From positions 186,001-250,000 of the forward strand of contig NC_018866.1 in NCBI RefSeq assembly GCF_000305775.1: a stretch of 64,000 bases of DNA. The letters are read 5' to 3'. The notes beneath the pieces were generated by a model, which saw nothing but the letters and a program-made list of their open reading frames with translations, ran no database searches and was not told the DNA's origin. This DNA comes from Dehalobacter sp. DCA. GTDB taxonomy: Bacteria > Bacillota > Desulfitobacteriia > Desulfitobacteriales > Syntrophobotulaceae. This document shows, piece by piece, positions 45,645-54,829 of the stretch. Position 1 is the first letter of the stretch. Each line of letters starts with the position of its first letter. Both the position numbers and the translations under genes were made by a program.

Positions 45645-47609
45645 TTAAAAGCCGGCAGGAGCTAAATCGTCATAGTCGGTAACATTCATTCTCTGAACGT
45701 TAAGCGCTTCGACTTTGGCTCTCTTTTCTTCAATTCTGGCCAGCATTTTTTCTGCGGCTACAGCCGGATCTGTTTCAAAGTAGAATTTTGCCCCTACCCA
45801 GTCTTCCAGTCTGTTTGTCAGGATATCCGTAACTTCCGGGCTTCCGGTTACCGGAGGAACAACGCCTAGAAAGGTATCGATTCCGGAGCTTACCACGTAG
45901 GTACCGATGGCGACAGCTTTTTCGGACATCCATTCCGGAGCTGCGCCGACAACCGGCAGTTCGCTCATATCGAGTCCCAGAATCTTGGCTACTTCACCAA
46001 CCAGTTCAAGGATACGGCTGTTGTCAACACAGGAACCCATATGCAGAACAGGAGGAATATCGGCCAGTTCGCATACTTTTTGTAATCCTACTCCGCAATA
46101 CTTGACGGCATCTTTGCTTAAGAGACCAGCTTTGGCAGCAGCCTGAGCCGCACAGCCGGTAACAACAACAATGACGTCATTGGCGAGCATCTTTTTAATA
46201 ATTTCGATATGGCTGTGGTCACCTTTCACCTTCGGGTTATTGCAGCCGACGACACCGGCTGCGCCTCTTAATACACCAGAGACTAAGCATTGCGCCAATG
46301 GTTCAAACGTGCCTGGCTTATGCGTATAAGAATTGACAACGCGGTCCAACTGGCCAATAATAGCCTGGTTGCTGTAACCGATCGTGCCGGTTGATTTATG
46401 TGTTGGGATGGAAATTTTTTCGTGCTTTCTGTTTGTATAGTTCTCTACTGCTTTCCGAATTATTCTCTTTGCGCATTCATAGGCGTTGTTCTCATCAAAT
46501 TCAATATGAACGGCGTCTTTAATTTTGGCAAGTCTTGAGGTTGTGATAAATTTGGTATGGTAACATTGAGCCAGGTTGGCCAGGGCAGGGAAGATACATT
46601 GAACGTCCACAATCATGGCTTCAACGGCACCGGTAACAATCGCGAGCTCCTGCTGATTGAAATTCCCGGCAATTTTAATGCCGTGACGCATCGCGACTTC
46701 ATTGCCGGTACAGCAAATGCCGACCAGGTTGATTCCCTCTGCGCCGACACTCTTGGCCAGAGCCTTCAGCTCAGGGTCATCAGCGGCAACAACGATCATT
46801 TCCGATAAACTGGGTTCATGACCATGCAAGACAATGTTCACCATGTTTTTCTCAATAACACCCATGTTGGCTTCGATTTCTCTCGGCATCGGGGTTCCAA
46901 AGATAATATCGCTGAATTCAGTACCGATATAGGAACCGCCCCAACCGTCGGTCAAAGATGTCCGCATAGAAAGATTGATCATACTTTCAGCATCAGCGGT
47001 ACAGCCCATATGTGTAGCATGCATAATCGATACAACTTCTTTGTCAATAGCATCGGGGAGGATATCATTATTTTCCCAGACTTTTAATCTTTGTTTAGTA
47101 ATACTTGGCGGAATAACCATTGAACCAAAAGGCTTGCCAAAATCATTCAGAGCTGCTTCAGCAACTTCATGGGCAACCTGGTAGATATCTTTGCCTTCTG
47201 TAGCCACACCCCATCTGGCTGCAACATTCAGCAGTTTTTTCTCGTCACGGATTTGATAATCTCCGTCCGGACTTGCCATATGAAGTACATGGGCAATATG
47301 TCTGCCGTGATCGGAGTGTGCAGATGAACCGCCTGCTACCATTCGGGCATAATGCCTGGAAGCAATAACATCCGCAGTGGCGCCGCAAATACCTTTTTGA
47401 ACGCCTTTTCCTGGAATCGGGCTGACGCGGCAAGGACCCATGGTACAAATCCGGCAGCATACACCTTGCTCACCAAAACCACATTGGTTTTTGAGAGCGG
47501 CCTTTCTGTCCCAGAGTGTTTCAGAACCGTCATTTCGGGCCTTGACGTAAAGTTCTTGAGTAGCTAAATCTACTGACAGTGTTGTTTCGTCCAGTAATTT
47601 TTCGTCCAT
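45645..47609 (-). CDS. cooS: Ni-Fe-S carbon monoxide dehydrogenase catalytic subunit
   Basis: 654 residues; also named acsA. It interconverts CO2 and CO, supplying CO to AcsB. The N-terminal B/D-cluster cysteines are in CGFGEQGVCCRICTMGPCRV and GICGATADVIASRHYARMVA, and the proton-relay histidines in SSAHSDHGRHIAHVLH. C-cluster ligands are seen in GICCTGNEVAMRHG, VVGCNNPKVKGDHSHIE, VVTGCAAQAAAKAG and HMGSCVDNSRILELVG. The start is the ATG at 47609 after AAGGAGG; an upstream GTG extends the frame to 47633. First gene of the roughly 12-kb leftward acs operon, with a long AT-rich control region upstream. Confidence 0.96.
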   Translation of the reverse strand: MDEKLLDETTLSVDLATQELYVKARNDGSETLWDRKAALKNQCGFGEQGVCCRICTMGPCRVSPIPGKGVQKGICGATADVIASRHYARMVAGGSSAHSDHGRHIAHVLHMASPDGDYQIRDEKKLLNVAARWGVATEGKDIYQVAHEVAEAALNDFGKPFGSMVIPPSITKQRLKVWENNDILPDAIDKEVVSIMHATHMGCTADAESMINLSMRTSLTDGWGGSYIGTEFSDIIFGTPMPREIEANMGVIEKNMVNIVLHGHEPSLSEMIVVAADDPELKALAKSVGAEGINLVGICCTGNEVAMRHGIKIAGNFNQQELAIVTGAVEAMIVDVQCIFPALANLAQCYHTKFITTSRLAKIKDAVHIEFDENNAYECAKRIIRKAVENYTNRKHEKISIPTHKSTGTIGYSNQAIIGQLDRVVNSYTHKPGTFEPLAQCLVSGVLRGAAGVVGCNNPKVKGDHSHIEIIKKMLANDVIVVVTGCAAQAAAKAGLLSKDAVKYCGVGLQKVCELADIPPVLHMGSCVDNSRILELVGEVAKILGLDMSELPVVGAAPEWMSEKAVAIGTYVVSSGIDTFLGVVPPVTGSPEVTDILTNRLEDWVGAKFYFETDPAVAAEKMLARIEEKRAKVEALNVQRMNVTDYDDLAPAGF

Positions 47610-48159
47610 TGCGTTTCCTCCTTCAATAACCATACGTTGTCTTTAAATTCGTTTAGCTGCTACAGATGGCGAATACTTAAAGTAAAAAGTGTCGTGTACT
47701 GAGGTTTTAACTCAAAATCGGGTCATTTATGAGTAAATTCACAAACTTTTTTAAAAATATAAGGATCAGAGCTTTATCTCTGGCAGTAAAAAGTTAAAAA
47801 AGACATTGTAATTTAAGATTATTATAGTACGAAATTTTTCGGGAATATATTGATCCGTTGTTAACGAACGAAACGGGGGGCTGAATAGCAATTATTCAAT
47901 TCTTAACAGCATAATTTATATATACTTGTATATAGATAAAAATTAAAAAAGTTATCTGTATAGGCCTGTATATTTTTGTATATACAAGAATAATTACACC
48001 AAAAGAATTTTTTCACAAGATATCACTTATCGATCTCACTTAGTAACTTAGCACGTAGGGTTATGGTCTCGGGATGTTATGATATTCTGAGGAGATCCAG
48101 ACGACAGGATAGTGTATGCCAGTTTTCCGATGATGGCAGAAAGCTCGTTTTTCAACATT
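47610..48159 (-). promoter_or_regulatory. control region of the acs operon
   Basis: About 550 non-coding, very AT-rich bases. A perfect 12-bp palindrome is at 47976-47987, and a related inverted sequence TATATAC-TT-GTATATA is at 47919-47934. Upstream of the palindrome on the minus strand stands TTGTGA, 16 bases, TAATTA, a possible promoter whose start would fall in the palindrome. A TATAAT (minus strand, 47826-47821) without a good -35 is a second candidate. Nothing else was recognised. Confidence 0.5.
47976..47987. promoter_or_regulatory. GntR/HutC-type operator candidate 1 (acs operon)
   Basis: TTGTATATACAA is a perfect 12-bp palindrome containing GTATATAC, which fits the HutC-subfamily consensus GTMTAKAC. 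The same TTGTATATACA word occurs before the second methyltransferase gene (50053) and metF (56483). A HutC-family gene is at 58624. Confidence 0.55.
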
Positions 48160-49125
48160 TTACAGCAAATCACTACTGTCTTCATCATAATTCCTCAACT
48201 CAACCGATTTTTTTGCTTGGAAAATATAATCTAATTCTTTATTATTGAGATTTAAAGCGTCGATTCCGTTTGCAGTGGCCAGCTCCAAAATGGCGTGTTT
48301 GCTTATTCCTGTCATAACCATGTGACCAACTTCATCATAGAAACCTTTTCCGTGGGATACCCCGTATGACCCCGCATCGCTGCCAACGGCGATTTTTACG
48401 CCTAATTCAAAGGCTTTTTTGACCTGAGCTTTCTGCGCATCATAGATCCGGGCAATATTCGGCAATTGGTCTGTAAAGCGGCTGTCTTTTGAAACAATCA
48501 GGTTTCCCAAAGGTGCTAACGTAGGAATCCAGATAGTATCGTGTTCCAGCATCAGCTGCAATTCATTTTCTGTCAGAAAATAACCATGCTCAATTGTATT
48601 TGCACCGGCTTTCACAGCGATACCAACTGCTTCTGCCGAATTAGTGTGGACCATTACGGGAAGGTCTTGATCCTTTGCCGTCTGTATCATGTAGTACATT
48701 TCATCATAACTGAAATGTGAGCCGTCAACTTTCCCGAATTGATTAAAATCTACAAGTCCGGTAAGTAGTATCTTAAGATGATCAGGATTTGACGCAAGCA
48801 GCTTTTTAAAAACATTTTTGAAATCAGCCATATCGGCGACCGGCTTGCCTAAGAAACTGCCGTAGCATCCTTGTTTGTAGATCGCAAAACCAGGGGTCCG
48901 GAGAATCATTCCTTCTTCAAGGGCCAGTTCTCTGGCCAGAAGAGATACATTTAAGTTGTCTCCTCCGTCGCGCAGTGCACAAATGCCCATCTTTTTATAT
49001 TTTCTAAGGAAATTGGTAATTATAGTTGAATTGGGGTTATCTTTGTGCTGCAGACGTGCCTCTTGAAAAGCTATTCCATCCAAAGCCAAATGAACATGGG
49101 TGTCAATCAATATGCTTTTAATCAC
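48160..49125 (-). CDS. amidohydrolase family protein in the one-carbon cluster
   Basis: About 321 residues, metal-dependent TIM-barrel hydrolase: LIDTHVHLALDG (H-x-H metal site), MGICALRDGGDNLNVSLLAR, PVMVHTNSAEAVGIAVKAGA, NTIEHGYFLTENELQLMLEH, WIPTLAPLGNL and the conserved aspartate in IAVGSDAGSYGVSHGKG. This resembles imidazolonepropionase/prolidase-like amidohydrolases; the substrate is unknown. It lies leftward between the second methyltransferase and the acs control region. It is separated from the methyltransferase by about 90 bases with a small tandem repeat, so it may be in that transcription unit. The start is uncertain among GTG codons at 49134 and 49125. Confidence 0.8.
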   Translation of the reverse strand: MIKSILIDTHVHLALDGIAFQEARLQHKDNPNSTIITNFLRKYKKMGICALRDGGDNLNVSLLARELALEEGMILRTPGFAIYKQGCYGSFLGKPVADMADFKNVFKKLLASNPDHLKILLTGLVDFNQFGKVDGSHFSYDEMYYMIQTAKDQDLPVMVHTNSAEAVGIAVKAGANTIEHGYFLTENELQLMLEHDTIWIPTLAPLGNLIVSKDSRFTDQLPNIARIYDAQKAQVKKAFELGVKIAVGSDAGSYGVSHGKGFYDEVGHMVMTGISKHAILELATANGIDALNLNNKELDYIFQAKKSVELRNYDEDSSDLL

Positions 49126-49198
49126 TTTATTCACCTGGCTTTAAAAGGTTTTGCAGACCACCAGAAAGGGGAAGCCTTTTTGGTGGACACGACGTTTC

Positions 49199-49229
49199 AT
49201 TTATTTTATTTATTTTATTTATTTTATTT
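49199..49229. repeat. short tandem repeat, about 3.5 x 9 bp
   Basis: A run of (ATTTATTTT)n-type units that includes the stop codon of the second methyltransferase gene. A slippage-prone tract; possible effect on the C-terminus or on downstream expression. Confidence 0.7.
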
Positions 49230-50027
49230 CACAGGACCAATTTTGCCTTGTCTGAAAGCGGTGCTGAACTTTCTGCAGTTCTTGTCTTTGCCCATTAATG
49301 CTTCAGTTGCGAGCAGGGTTGCAATCATATCTCTGCTGCAGGGATCCATAATCGCTGAATCCATACCAAAGAAAGTAGCCAGGGCAAGGAAGTTCTGGTT
49401 GACAACTTTTCTTAAAGGCATTCCGAAAGAGATGTTGCTCAAACCGGAAGTGATTTTGATTGTCGGGTACATTTCTTTGATTCTTGTCATGCTTTCATTA
49501 AAGGAGTACATGGAATTGTTATCAGTAGACAAAGCAATAACCAAGGGGTCGACATGCATCCTGTCAGGAGTAATATCATATTTAGCAGCTTCCTCAACCA
49601 TTTGCTTTGCAATTCTAACTCTGGTGTCAATGTTTTTGGGAATTCCGTCATTGTCGCAAGTTAGCGCAATGACTTCCCAAGTCGTTCCCTTAATCAACGG
49701 GAAAATGACATCGCATTTGTCGCCTTCCATGGAAACGGAATTGATAAGTCCCGGTCTCTTGGCATATTTAAAAACGGCTTCAATCGCACGCGGATTCGGG
49801 CTGTCAATACAGAGCGGAGTGTCAACGGCATCCTGAACAATATCCATTAGCCATTTCAGTGTTTCCACTTCAACATCAGGTGATGTGCTGGCACTGACAT
49901 CTAGGTAGTGGGCGCCGTCATTGGTCTGGTCAATCGCACGCTGGCGGATAAAGTTAGCATCTCTCTCTTCAATCGCTTTTTTCACGATAGGGATTGTACC
50001 ATTGATTTTTTCACCAATAATAATCAT
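49224..50027 (-). CDS. second methyl-THF:corrinoid methyltransferase (AcsE/MtrH/MT2-like)
   Basis: 267 residues, DHPS-like barrel: MIIIGEKINGTIPIVKKAIE, DGAHYLDVSASTSPDVEVET, DTPLCIDSPNPRAIEAVFKY, GLINSVSMEGDKCDVIFPLI, RMHVDPLVIALSTDNNSMYS and TSGLSNISFGMPLRKVVNQN. It is related to, but clearly different from, AcsE at 40764. Such proteins act as MT2 in O-demethylase and methylamine systems, linking corrinoid proteins to THF. The corrinoid protein at 34888 is a likely partner. It has its own strong promoter (50077-50105) with an operator-like palindrome at the start site. The stop codon is embedded in a small tandem repeat. Confidence 0.88.
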   Translation of the reverse strand: MIIIGEKINGTIPIVKKAIEERDANFIRQRAIDQTNDGAHYLDVSASTSPDVEVETLKWLMDIVQDAVDTPLCIDSPNPRAIEAVFKYAKRPGLINSVSMEGDKCDVIFPLIKGTTWEVIALTCDNDGIPKNIDTRVRIAKQMVEEAAKYDITPDRMHVDPLVIALSTDNNSMYSFNESMTRIKEMYPTIKITSGLSNISFGMPLRKVVNQNFLALATFFGMDSAIMDPCSRDMIATLLATEALMGKDKNCRKFSTAFRQGKIGPVK

Positions 50028-50052
50028 CTATCAAATTCACTCCTTATGAAAT

Positions 50053-50065
50053 TTGTATATACAGG
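50053..50065. promoter_or_regulatory. GntR/HutC-type operator candidate 2
   Basis: TTGTATATACAGG, with the perfect 10-bp core TGTATATACA, lies 12-24 bases downstream of the -10 of the second methyltransferase promoter, so a bound repressor would block initiation or early elongation. A GTATAC follows directly. Confidence 0.55.
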
Positions 50066-50076
50066 TATACGCTTAG

Positions 50077-50105
50077 AGTTTAACATTGTTTCTACATACG
50101 GTCAA
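50077..50105 (-). promoter_or_regulatory. promoter of the second methyltransferase gene
   Basis: Minus strand TTGACC (50105-50100), 17-base spacer, TAAACT (50082-50077). Confidence 0.75.
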
Positions 50106-50214
50106 TATCTTTTTCGACAAAGTATACTATATTCTAAAAAGATTTAAAAAATAAAAGTATCCTACATATTCTATCTTTCATAGACTATTTAAATTGCTTG
50201 GTCAACAAGGTTTA

Positions 50215-51063
50215 TCAGTGCTTTTTTCTGGCTGCCCGCAGACAGTTTTTCATCAAAATCGCGGTGGTAATCGAACCTACGCCGCCCGGTACAGGAGTGA
50301 TCGCACTGACTTTGTCCACGACTGCATCATAATCGACATCCCCGCACATCTTGCCGTCACCGGCATCGTTGATGCCAACGTCGATAACGACAGTGTTTTC
50401 GGATACGTATTTGTCATCGATCATTTTGGCTCTGCCCATCGCAGCAATGATGATGTCCGCTTTCTTCGCAATTCCGGCCATGTCTTTGGTCTTGGAATGG
50501 CACATCGTTACGGTCGCATTCTCTTTTAAGAGCATCATGGCCAGTGGCTTTCCTACAACTAGGCTTCTTCCCATAACCACTACATTCGCGCCGCTAAGAT
50601 TGTAGCCGTAATGGCTCAAAGTTTCCATACATGCTGCGGGCGTGCAGGGCAGGAGTCCGCTCATATCGCCTTCAAATACCTTGGCCAGGTTCAGCGGATT
50701 CATGCAGTCAATGTCTTTATCTGCCGAGATCAGGTGCTTGATGACTTCTTCGTCCAGCTGTTTCGGTAGTGGACGGAACAGCATGATGCCATGAATGGTA
50801 CTGTCATTGTTGACCCCCGTCATGACTTTTGTGAATTCTTCCATGCTGATATTTAAGTCCAAAGGATAGGTCTTGGTTGCAATGCCAAGATTATTGCAGT
50901 TTTTAATAATACTGTTTTCATAGTAAACGTCATCCGGACGGCTGCCGACGCGAATGATACCTAAGGTCGGGTTGATGCCTTCAGCCTTTAAAGCCGCAAC
51001 TTCCTGCTGGAGGTTTTCTTTCATGGCCTGGACAACGGGTTTAGCGTTAAGAATCTGAGTCAT
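50215..51063 (-). CDS. folD: methylene-THF dehydrogenase (FolD)
   Basis: 282 residues. QVMKENLQQEV-like start, LGIIRVGSRPDDVYYENSII (catalytic Y-x3-K region altered: Y-E-N-S-I-I-K-N), the loop DSTIHGIMLFRPLPKQLDEE, DKDIDCMNPLNLAKVFEGDM, LPCTPAACMETLSHYG, NAD(P)-binding GANVVVMGRSLVVGKPLAMM and the C-terminal ITPVPGGVGSITTAILMKNC. FolD normally has both dehydrogenase and cyclohydrolase activity. A separate FchA cyclohydrolase is encoded just upstream, so division of labour is likely. In the pathway it reduces methenyl-THF to methylene-THF. Ribosome binding site GGAGGTAAATAAGC. Confidence 0.93.
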   Translation of the reverse strand: MTQILNAKPVVQAMKENLQQEVAALKAEGINPTLGIIRVGSRPDDVYYENSIIKNCNNLGIATKTYPLDLNISMEEFTKVMTGVNNDSTIHGIMLFRPLPKQLDEEVIKHLISADKDIDCMNPLNLAKVFEGDMSGLLPCTPAACMETLSHYGYNLSGANVVVMGRSLVVGKPLAMMLLKENATVTMCHSKTKDMAGIAKKADIIIAAMGRAKMIDDKYVSENTVVIDVGINDAGDGKMCGDVDYDAVVDKVSAITPVPGGVGSITTAILMKNCLRAARKKH

Positions 51064-51068
51064 GCTGC

Positions 51069-51701
51069 TTATTTACCTCCCGTAATTGCATTCTGAACAT
51101 CCGCAAAGATGCGGTCGGCTTTGGCGGTATATGTGGTGACAAGTTCGTTCAGTTCGGTCTCGATTTTCTGTTTTAGAACCTGATCTTTCATGATTTGGGT
51201 GTTGATTAAGACATTCAGCTTGGCGCCTTCGAGCGCAGCTTTCAGGAAGGTTACGCCGACACCGACGTCGCTGATCGCAATACGGGTGCCCTTCTGAGCA
51301 AATTCTTCCTGAAGATTGATGCCGTCAGCGCAGCATCTAACAATATCGAGCGGTACAAGTGTTGCTTTAACCAAAGCAGCCTGCAGGGTTTCTTCTTTGG
51401 TCCGGATTTCTTCTTCAGTATTTTTGGGCAGTCCGTAAGCCTGGGAAAGCGGATAGAAAGCATCAGCATCTTCTTTGACCAGAACCTGCAGTTTTTCAAT
51501 GATCTTCTTGCCTTTTTCCATCAGGACGAGTACGTCGGCTTCAACATCAGCATATTTCTTCTTGCCGACAGTTAAACTTCCTACCATGACACCCAGCGCC
51601 ATGCCGATGGAGCCAACATATGCAGAAGCACCGCCGCCGCCAGGAACCGGCTCTTTGGAAGACAGCGCATCTACAAATTCGATACAGCTCTTTTTCAACA
51701 T
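51069..51701 (-). CDS. fchA: methenyl-THF cyclohydrolase FchA (cyclodeaminase/cyclohydrolase family)
   Basis: 210 residues, all-helical FTCD_C fold. The start has KKSCIEFVDALSSKEPVPGG and GGASAYVGSIGMALGVMVGS; YADVEADVLVLMEKGKKIIE; DAFYPLSQAYGLPKNTEEEI; and LNVLINTQIMKDQVL follow. It converts 5,10-methenyl-THF to and from 10-formyl-THF. It precedes folD by only 5 bases, so the two are coupled. ATG at 51701 is preferred (CAGGAG at a suitable distance); the ATG at 51710 touches that site. Its upstream region holds a MITE-like element. Confidence 0.92.
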   Translation of the reverse strand: MLKKSCIEFVDALSSKEPVPGGGGASAYVGSIGMALGVMVGSLTVGKKKYADVEADVLVLMEKGKKIIEKLQVLVKEDADAFYPLSQAYGLPKNTEEEIRTKEETLQAALVKATLVPLDIVRCCADGINLQEEFAQKGTRIAISDVGVGVTFLKAALEGAKLNVLINTQIMKDQVLKQKIETELNELVTTYTAKADRIFADVQNAITGGK

Positions 51702-51857
51702 AATATTCATCTCCTGTTCTTGATTTTTTTCTAAATTTTTAGCTACTAATTATTGCGTAACAACCAATATATAGCGATCCCATAGTTATGTTATCTTAAG
51801 GCAAATATTCTAGAAAATACTCAAATCTCAAATTCTGGCATCTTGCTCTAGAAACTA

Positions 51858-52009
51858 GTCTGTGTATGTAATACATAGACGGCGTCAGTGGAGCACGCAA
51901 GCACGGGAGGTGTCTGGGGTCGAGTGCGTCACGGATGACATAGCATTCGACAAGGAGCAACTTGCCACGGAGGGCACAAAAGCCGAAAGCGGCAATATAT
52001 TACACAGAC
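51858..52009. repeat. 152-bp MITE-like element with terminal inverted repeats
   Basis: The ends are a perfect 9-bp inverted repeat (GTCTGTGTA at 51858-51866, TACACAGAC at 52001-52009), bordered on both sides by CTA. The core is much more GC-rich than the surrounding spacer and contains a GTCGA...TCGAC stem. On the plus strand an open frame of about 50 codons crosses it. It lies in the fhs-fchA spacer upstream of fchA. No transposase. Confidence 0.45.
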
Positions 52010-52038
52010 CTACCCAATAAAGATTAAGAGCATTTATA

Positions 52039-52076
52039 GAATGAGATGGTAGTACAAAGCTGCCATCTCATTCTTA
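52039..52076 (-). terminator. hairpin after fhs
   Basis: AGAATGAGATGG pairs perfectly with CCATCTCATTCT around a 14-base loop, 25 bases beyond the fhs stop codon. The T-tract is poor on the minus strand, so it may be a stabilising hairpin or inefficient terminator. Confidence 0.6.
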
Positions 52077-52100
52077 TTGGAAACAATATTAAACTTTATC

Positions 52101-53777
52101 TTAGAATAAGCCGGAAATCTTACCGGTGCTGTCTACGTCAATGTTTTCAGCGGACGGTACTTTCGGCAGGCCGGGCATGGTCATGATGTCTCCGGTAAGT
52201 GCAACAGCAAAGCCCGCACCAGCAGAAATCTTCACGCCACGGATCGAGATTCTGAAGCCTGATGGACGTCCCAGTTTCTTCTGGTCATCAGACAAGGAAT
52301 ACTGGGTCTTCGCCATACAGACCGGAACATCACGATAGCCGATTTTTTCAATGTTCTCGATATCTGCGGAGCTGCTGCCAATGAAGTCAATACCGTCTGC
52401 ACCATAGATCTTGGTGGCAATTGCGGTAATTTTGTCTTTGAGACCCATGTTGATGTCATAAGCAAAGTTAAAGTTTTTCGGGCTGTCAATGATGCGAAGG
52501 ACTTCTTCAGCCAGTTTCGCGCCGCCAGGGCCGCCCTTTTCCCAAACTTCGGAAAGGGCTACATTAACGCCCAGTTTCTTGCACTCGTCTTCAATCATTG
52601 CCAGTTCAGCTTCGCTGTCGATCGGGAATTTATTGATCGCAACAACGGCAGGCAGACCAAAGTTGACGGTGACGTTTTCAACGTGTTTTAAGAGGTTCGG
52701 CAAGCCTTTTTTGAGAGCCTCCAGGTTTTCTTTGTTGAGATCAGCTTTAGCTACGCCGCCATGGGATTTGAGCGCACGAACAGTTGCAACGATAACAACG
52801 GCTTCCGGACGCAGGCCACTTAAACGACATTTGATATCAATAAATTTCTCAGCGCCGAGGTCAGCGCCGAATCCAGCTTCAGTTACAACATAGTCGCCAA
52901 GCTTTAAAGCCATCTTGGTCGCCATAACACTATTGCAGCCGTGAGCAATGTTCGCGAACGGTCCGCCGTGGATGAAAGCTGGTGTATGTTCAAGAGTTTG
53001 TACAAGGTTCGGTTTTAAAGCATCTTTCATCAGGGCACCAACAGCACCTTGACATTTCAGTTGACCGGCAGTTACGGGCTCACCGCTTCTGTTGTAGGCG
53101 ACAATGATTCTCTCAACTCTCGCTTTGAAGTCGTCAATATCGCTGGACAGGCACATGATCGCCATGATTTCAGAAGCAACCGTGATGTCAAAGCCGTCTT
53201 CTCTCGGAGTACCATTGGCTTTGCCACCAAGTCCGTTGACAATGGAGCGGAGCTGACGGTCATTCATGTCCATGCATCTTTTCCAAGTAATTCTGCGAAC
53301 ATCGATATCCAGCGCGTTGCCTTGTTGGATATGGTTGTCTAGCATCGCTGCAATCAGATTGTTAGCAGCACCAATGGCATGAAAATCACCTGTGAAGTGA
53401 AGGTTGATATCTTCCATTGGTACGACCTGAGCATAACCGCCGCCAGCGGCGCCACCTTTGACACCAAATACAGGGCCTAAGGATGGTTCGCGTAGTGCAA
53501 TAACAGTTTTTTTGCCGAGATAATGGAGAGCATCTCCTAAACCGACGGATGTCGTAGTTTTACCTTCTCCGGCAGGAGTCGGGTTGATGGCAGTAACCAG
53601 AATCAGTTTGCCATTCGGTGTGTCCGCTTTTTGATTCAATAAGTTGTAGTCGACTTTGGCTTTGTATTTGCCATAGGATTCCAGATAATCCTCGGGGATT
53701 CCGAGTTCTTTTGCTACATCTAATACAGGCAGCATGGTTGATTCCTGGGCGATTTCAATATCACTTTTGAAAGCCAT
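52101..53777 (-). CDS. fhs: formate--tetrahydrofolate ligase
   Basis: 558 residues. It activates formate with ATP to 10-formyl-THF, the entry to the methyl branch. Landmarks: the P-loop [130 protein letters not shown] and the C-terminal [20 protein letters not shown]. The length is normal (557-560). AAAGGGGGAAAACC precedes the ATG. It follows the FNT channel by 43 bases, suggesting co-transcription with formate transport. Confidence 0.97.
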   Translation of the reverse strand: MAFKSDIEIAQESTMLPVLDVAKELGIPEDYLESYGKYKAKVDYNLLNQKADTPNGKLILVTAINPTPAGEGKTTTSVGLGDALHYLGKKTVIALREPSLGPVFGVKGGAAGGGYAQVVPMEDINLHFTGDFHAIGAANNLIAAMLDNHIQQGNALDIDVRRITWKRCMDMNDRQLRSIVNGLGGKANGTPREDGFDITVASEIMAIMCLSSDIDDFKARVERIIVAYNRSGEPVTAGQLKCQGAVGALMKDALKPNLVQTLEHTPAFIHGGPFANIAHGCNSVMATKMALKLGDYVVTEAGFGADLGAEKFIDIKCRLSGLRPEAVVIVATVRALKSHGGVAKADLNKENLEALKKGLPNLLKHVENVTVNFGLPAVVAINKFPIDSEAELAMIEDECKKLGVNVALSEVWEKGGPGGAKLAEEVLRIIDSPKNFNFAYDINMGLKDKITAIATKIYGADGIDFIGSSSADIENIEKIGYRDVPVCMAKTQYSLSDDQKKLGRPSGFRISIRGVKISAGAGFAVALTGDIMTMPGLPKVPSAENIDVDSTGKISGLF

Positions 53778-53820
53778 TGGTTTTCCCCCTTTTTTTAATT
53801 ATGGACATCTTTGCTTAACT

Positions 53821-54726
53821 TTATTTAGATTTTACGTAAGCACTATCAAATTTTTTCTGGACAAGATGGTCTATATCCATAACAGCAGTAGGTTTCTTTT
53901 TGTACATGAAACTCATCCAGTAAATAATCCCGACAAACAGGCTGCCGCCGACAATATTTCCGAGCGTAACAGGAATAAGGTTATTCACAACAAACGTTCC
54001 CCAGTTAAGGTGAGCAAGTTTTTCAGGTGTTACACCGAGCGTTGCAGCCTGGGCCACCCAGGTTGGGTTGGCTTTGGCGAGAATGCCGGCAGGAATGTAA
54101 TACATATTGGCTACACAGTGTTCAAAACCGGAAGTAATAAACAGCCAGATCGGAAAAAAGATAGCGAGGAGTTTACCGGTAATATCCTTGGCTGCATTCG
54201 CCATCCAAACGGCCATACAAACCAGCCAGTTGCACAAGATTCCCATGAAGAAAGCTTTCGGAAAAGTCAGGCCCGTCTTGTATGCGGCGACTTTGATTGT
54301 AAACCCTCCGAGCAAACCTGAGGAAAAGTCAAACTGGCCGGAGTAAAGGATAAACAGGACGATAAGCATGGAACCAATAAAGTTCCCGACATAGACAATC
54401 GTCCAATTCCGCAGCATCTTTAGCCATCTTGATTCTTTTTCCATACAAGATACCACAATCAGGGTGTTTCCGGTGAATAATTCAGCTCCGGTGATAACCA
54501 CCATCATCAGTCCTGTGGCAAATAAGGCACCAGCGAGTGCTTTGCCTAAGCCAACAGAAGTGATGGTGTGAATGGCAGTATTAGAGCCTTCCGCCGCGAA
54601 GGCAATAAAGGCTCCTGCTAGTATTGCCAACAGCAGCAATTTCAATATAGAAGAATTGGTTTTATTCTTTCCATATTCTACAAATCCCTCAGTAATCTCT
54701 GAAGGAGTTTTAAACATTTTTTCCAT
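53821..54726 (-). CDS. formate/nitrite transporter (FocA-type)
   Basis: 301 residues, six membrane helices: ILKLLLLAILAGAFIAFAAE, GLGKALAGALFATGLMMVVI, the family motif TGAELFTGNTLIVV, WTIVYVGNFIGSMLIVLFIL, the second motif AFFMGILCNWLVCMAVWMAN, FPIWLFITSGFEHCVANMYY and a last helix NIVGGSLFVGIIYWMSF. Its position directly upstream of fhs argues for formate as substrate, feeding formyl-THF synthesis or exporting formate. Ribosome binding site AGGAG. Confidence 0.92.
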   Translation of the reverse strand: MEKMFKTPSEITEGFVEYGKNKTNSSILKLLLLAILAGAFIAFAAEGSNTAIHTITSVGLGKALAGALFATGLMMVVITGAELFTGNTLIVVSCMEKESRWLKMLRNWTIVYVGNFIGSMLIVLFILYSGQFDFSSGLLGGFTIKVAAYKTGLTFPKAFFMGILCNWLVCMAVWMANAAKDITGKLLAIFFPIWLFITSGFEHCVANMYYIPAGILAKANPTWVAQAATLGVTPEKLAHLNWGTFVVNNLIPVTLGNIVGGSLFVGIIYWMSFMYKKKPTAVMDIDHLVQKKFDSAYVKSK

Positions 54727-54762
54727 TTCTCCTACCCCTATTATAAGTGTATTTAGGCTGAT

Positions 54763-54829
54763 TTAAAAGGTCATAAAGTTTAAAGGACGGTTACAAAGAC
54801 TGAATGGCCTTCAAACCTTATGACCTTTA
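54763..54829 (-). terminator. long imperfect hairpin between metF and the formate channel
   Basis: AAAGGTCATAA(A/G)GTTT pairs with AAAC(C/T)TTATGACCTTT, extended by AAAGG/CCTTC. On the minus strand it is followed by TTTTAAAT. It overlaps the metF stop codon and should end that transcript. Confidence 0.65.

Noticed and set aside
49045-49836. 263-codon plus-strand open frame
   Set aside because: Antisense to the amidohydrolase start and the methyltransferase; its repetitive FYLFYLFYLF part is just the A/T tandem repeat.
51858-52020. Small plus-strand open frame (about 50 codons) inside the MITE-like element as a gene
   Set aside because: GTG start without a convincing ribosome binding site, located between inverted repeats; kept only as a feature of the repeat.
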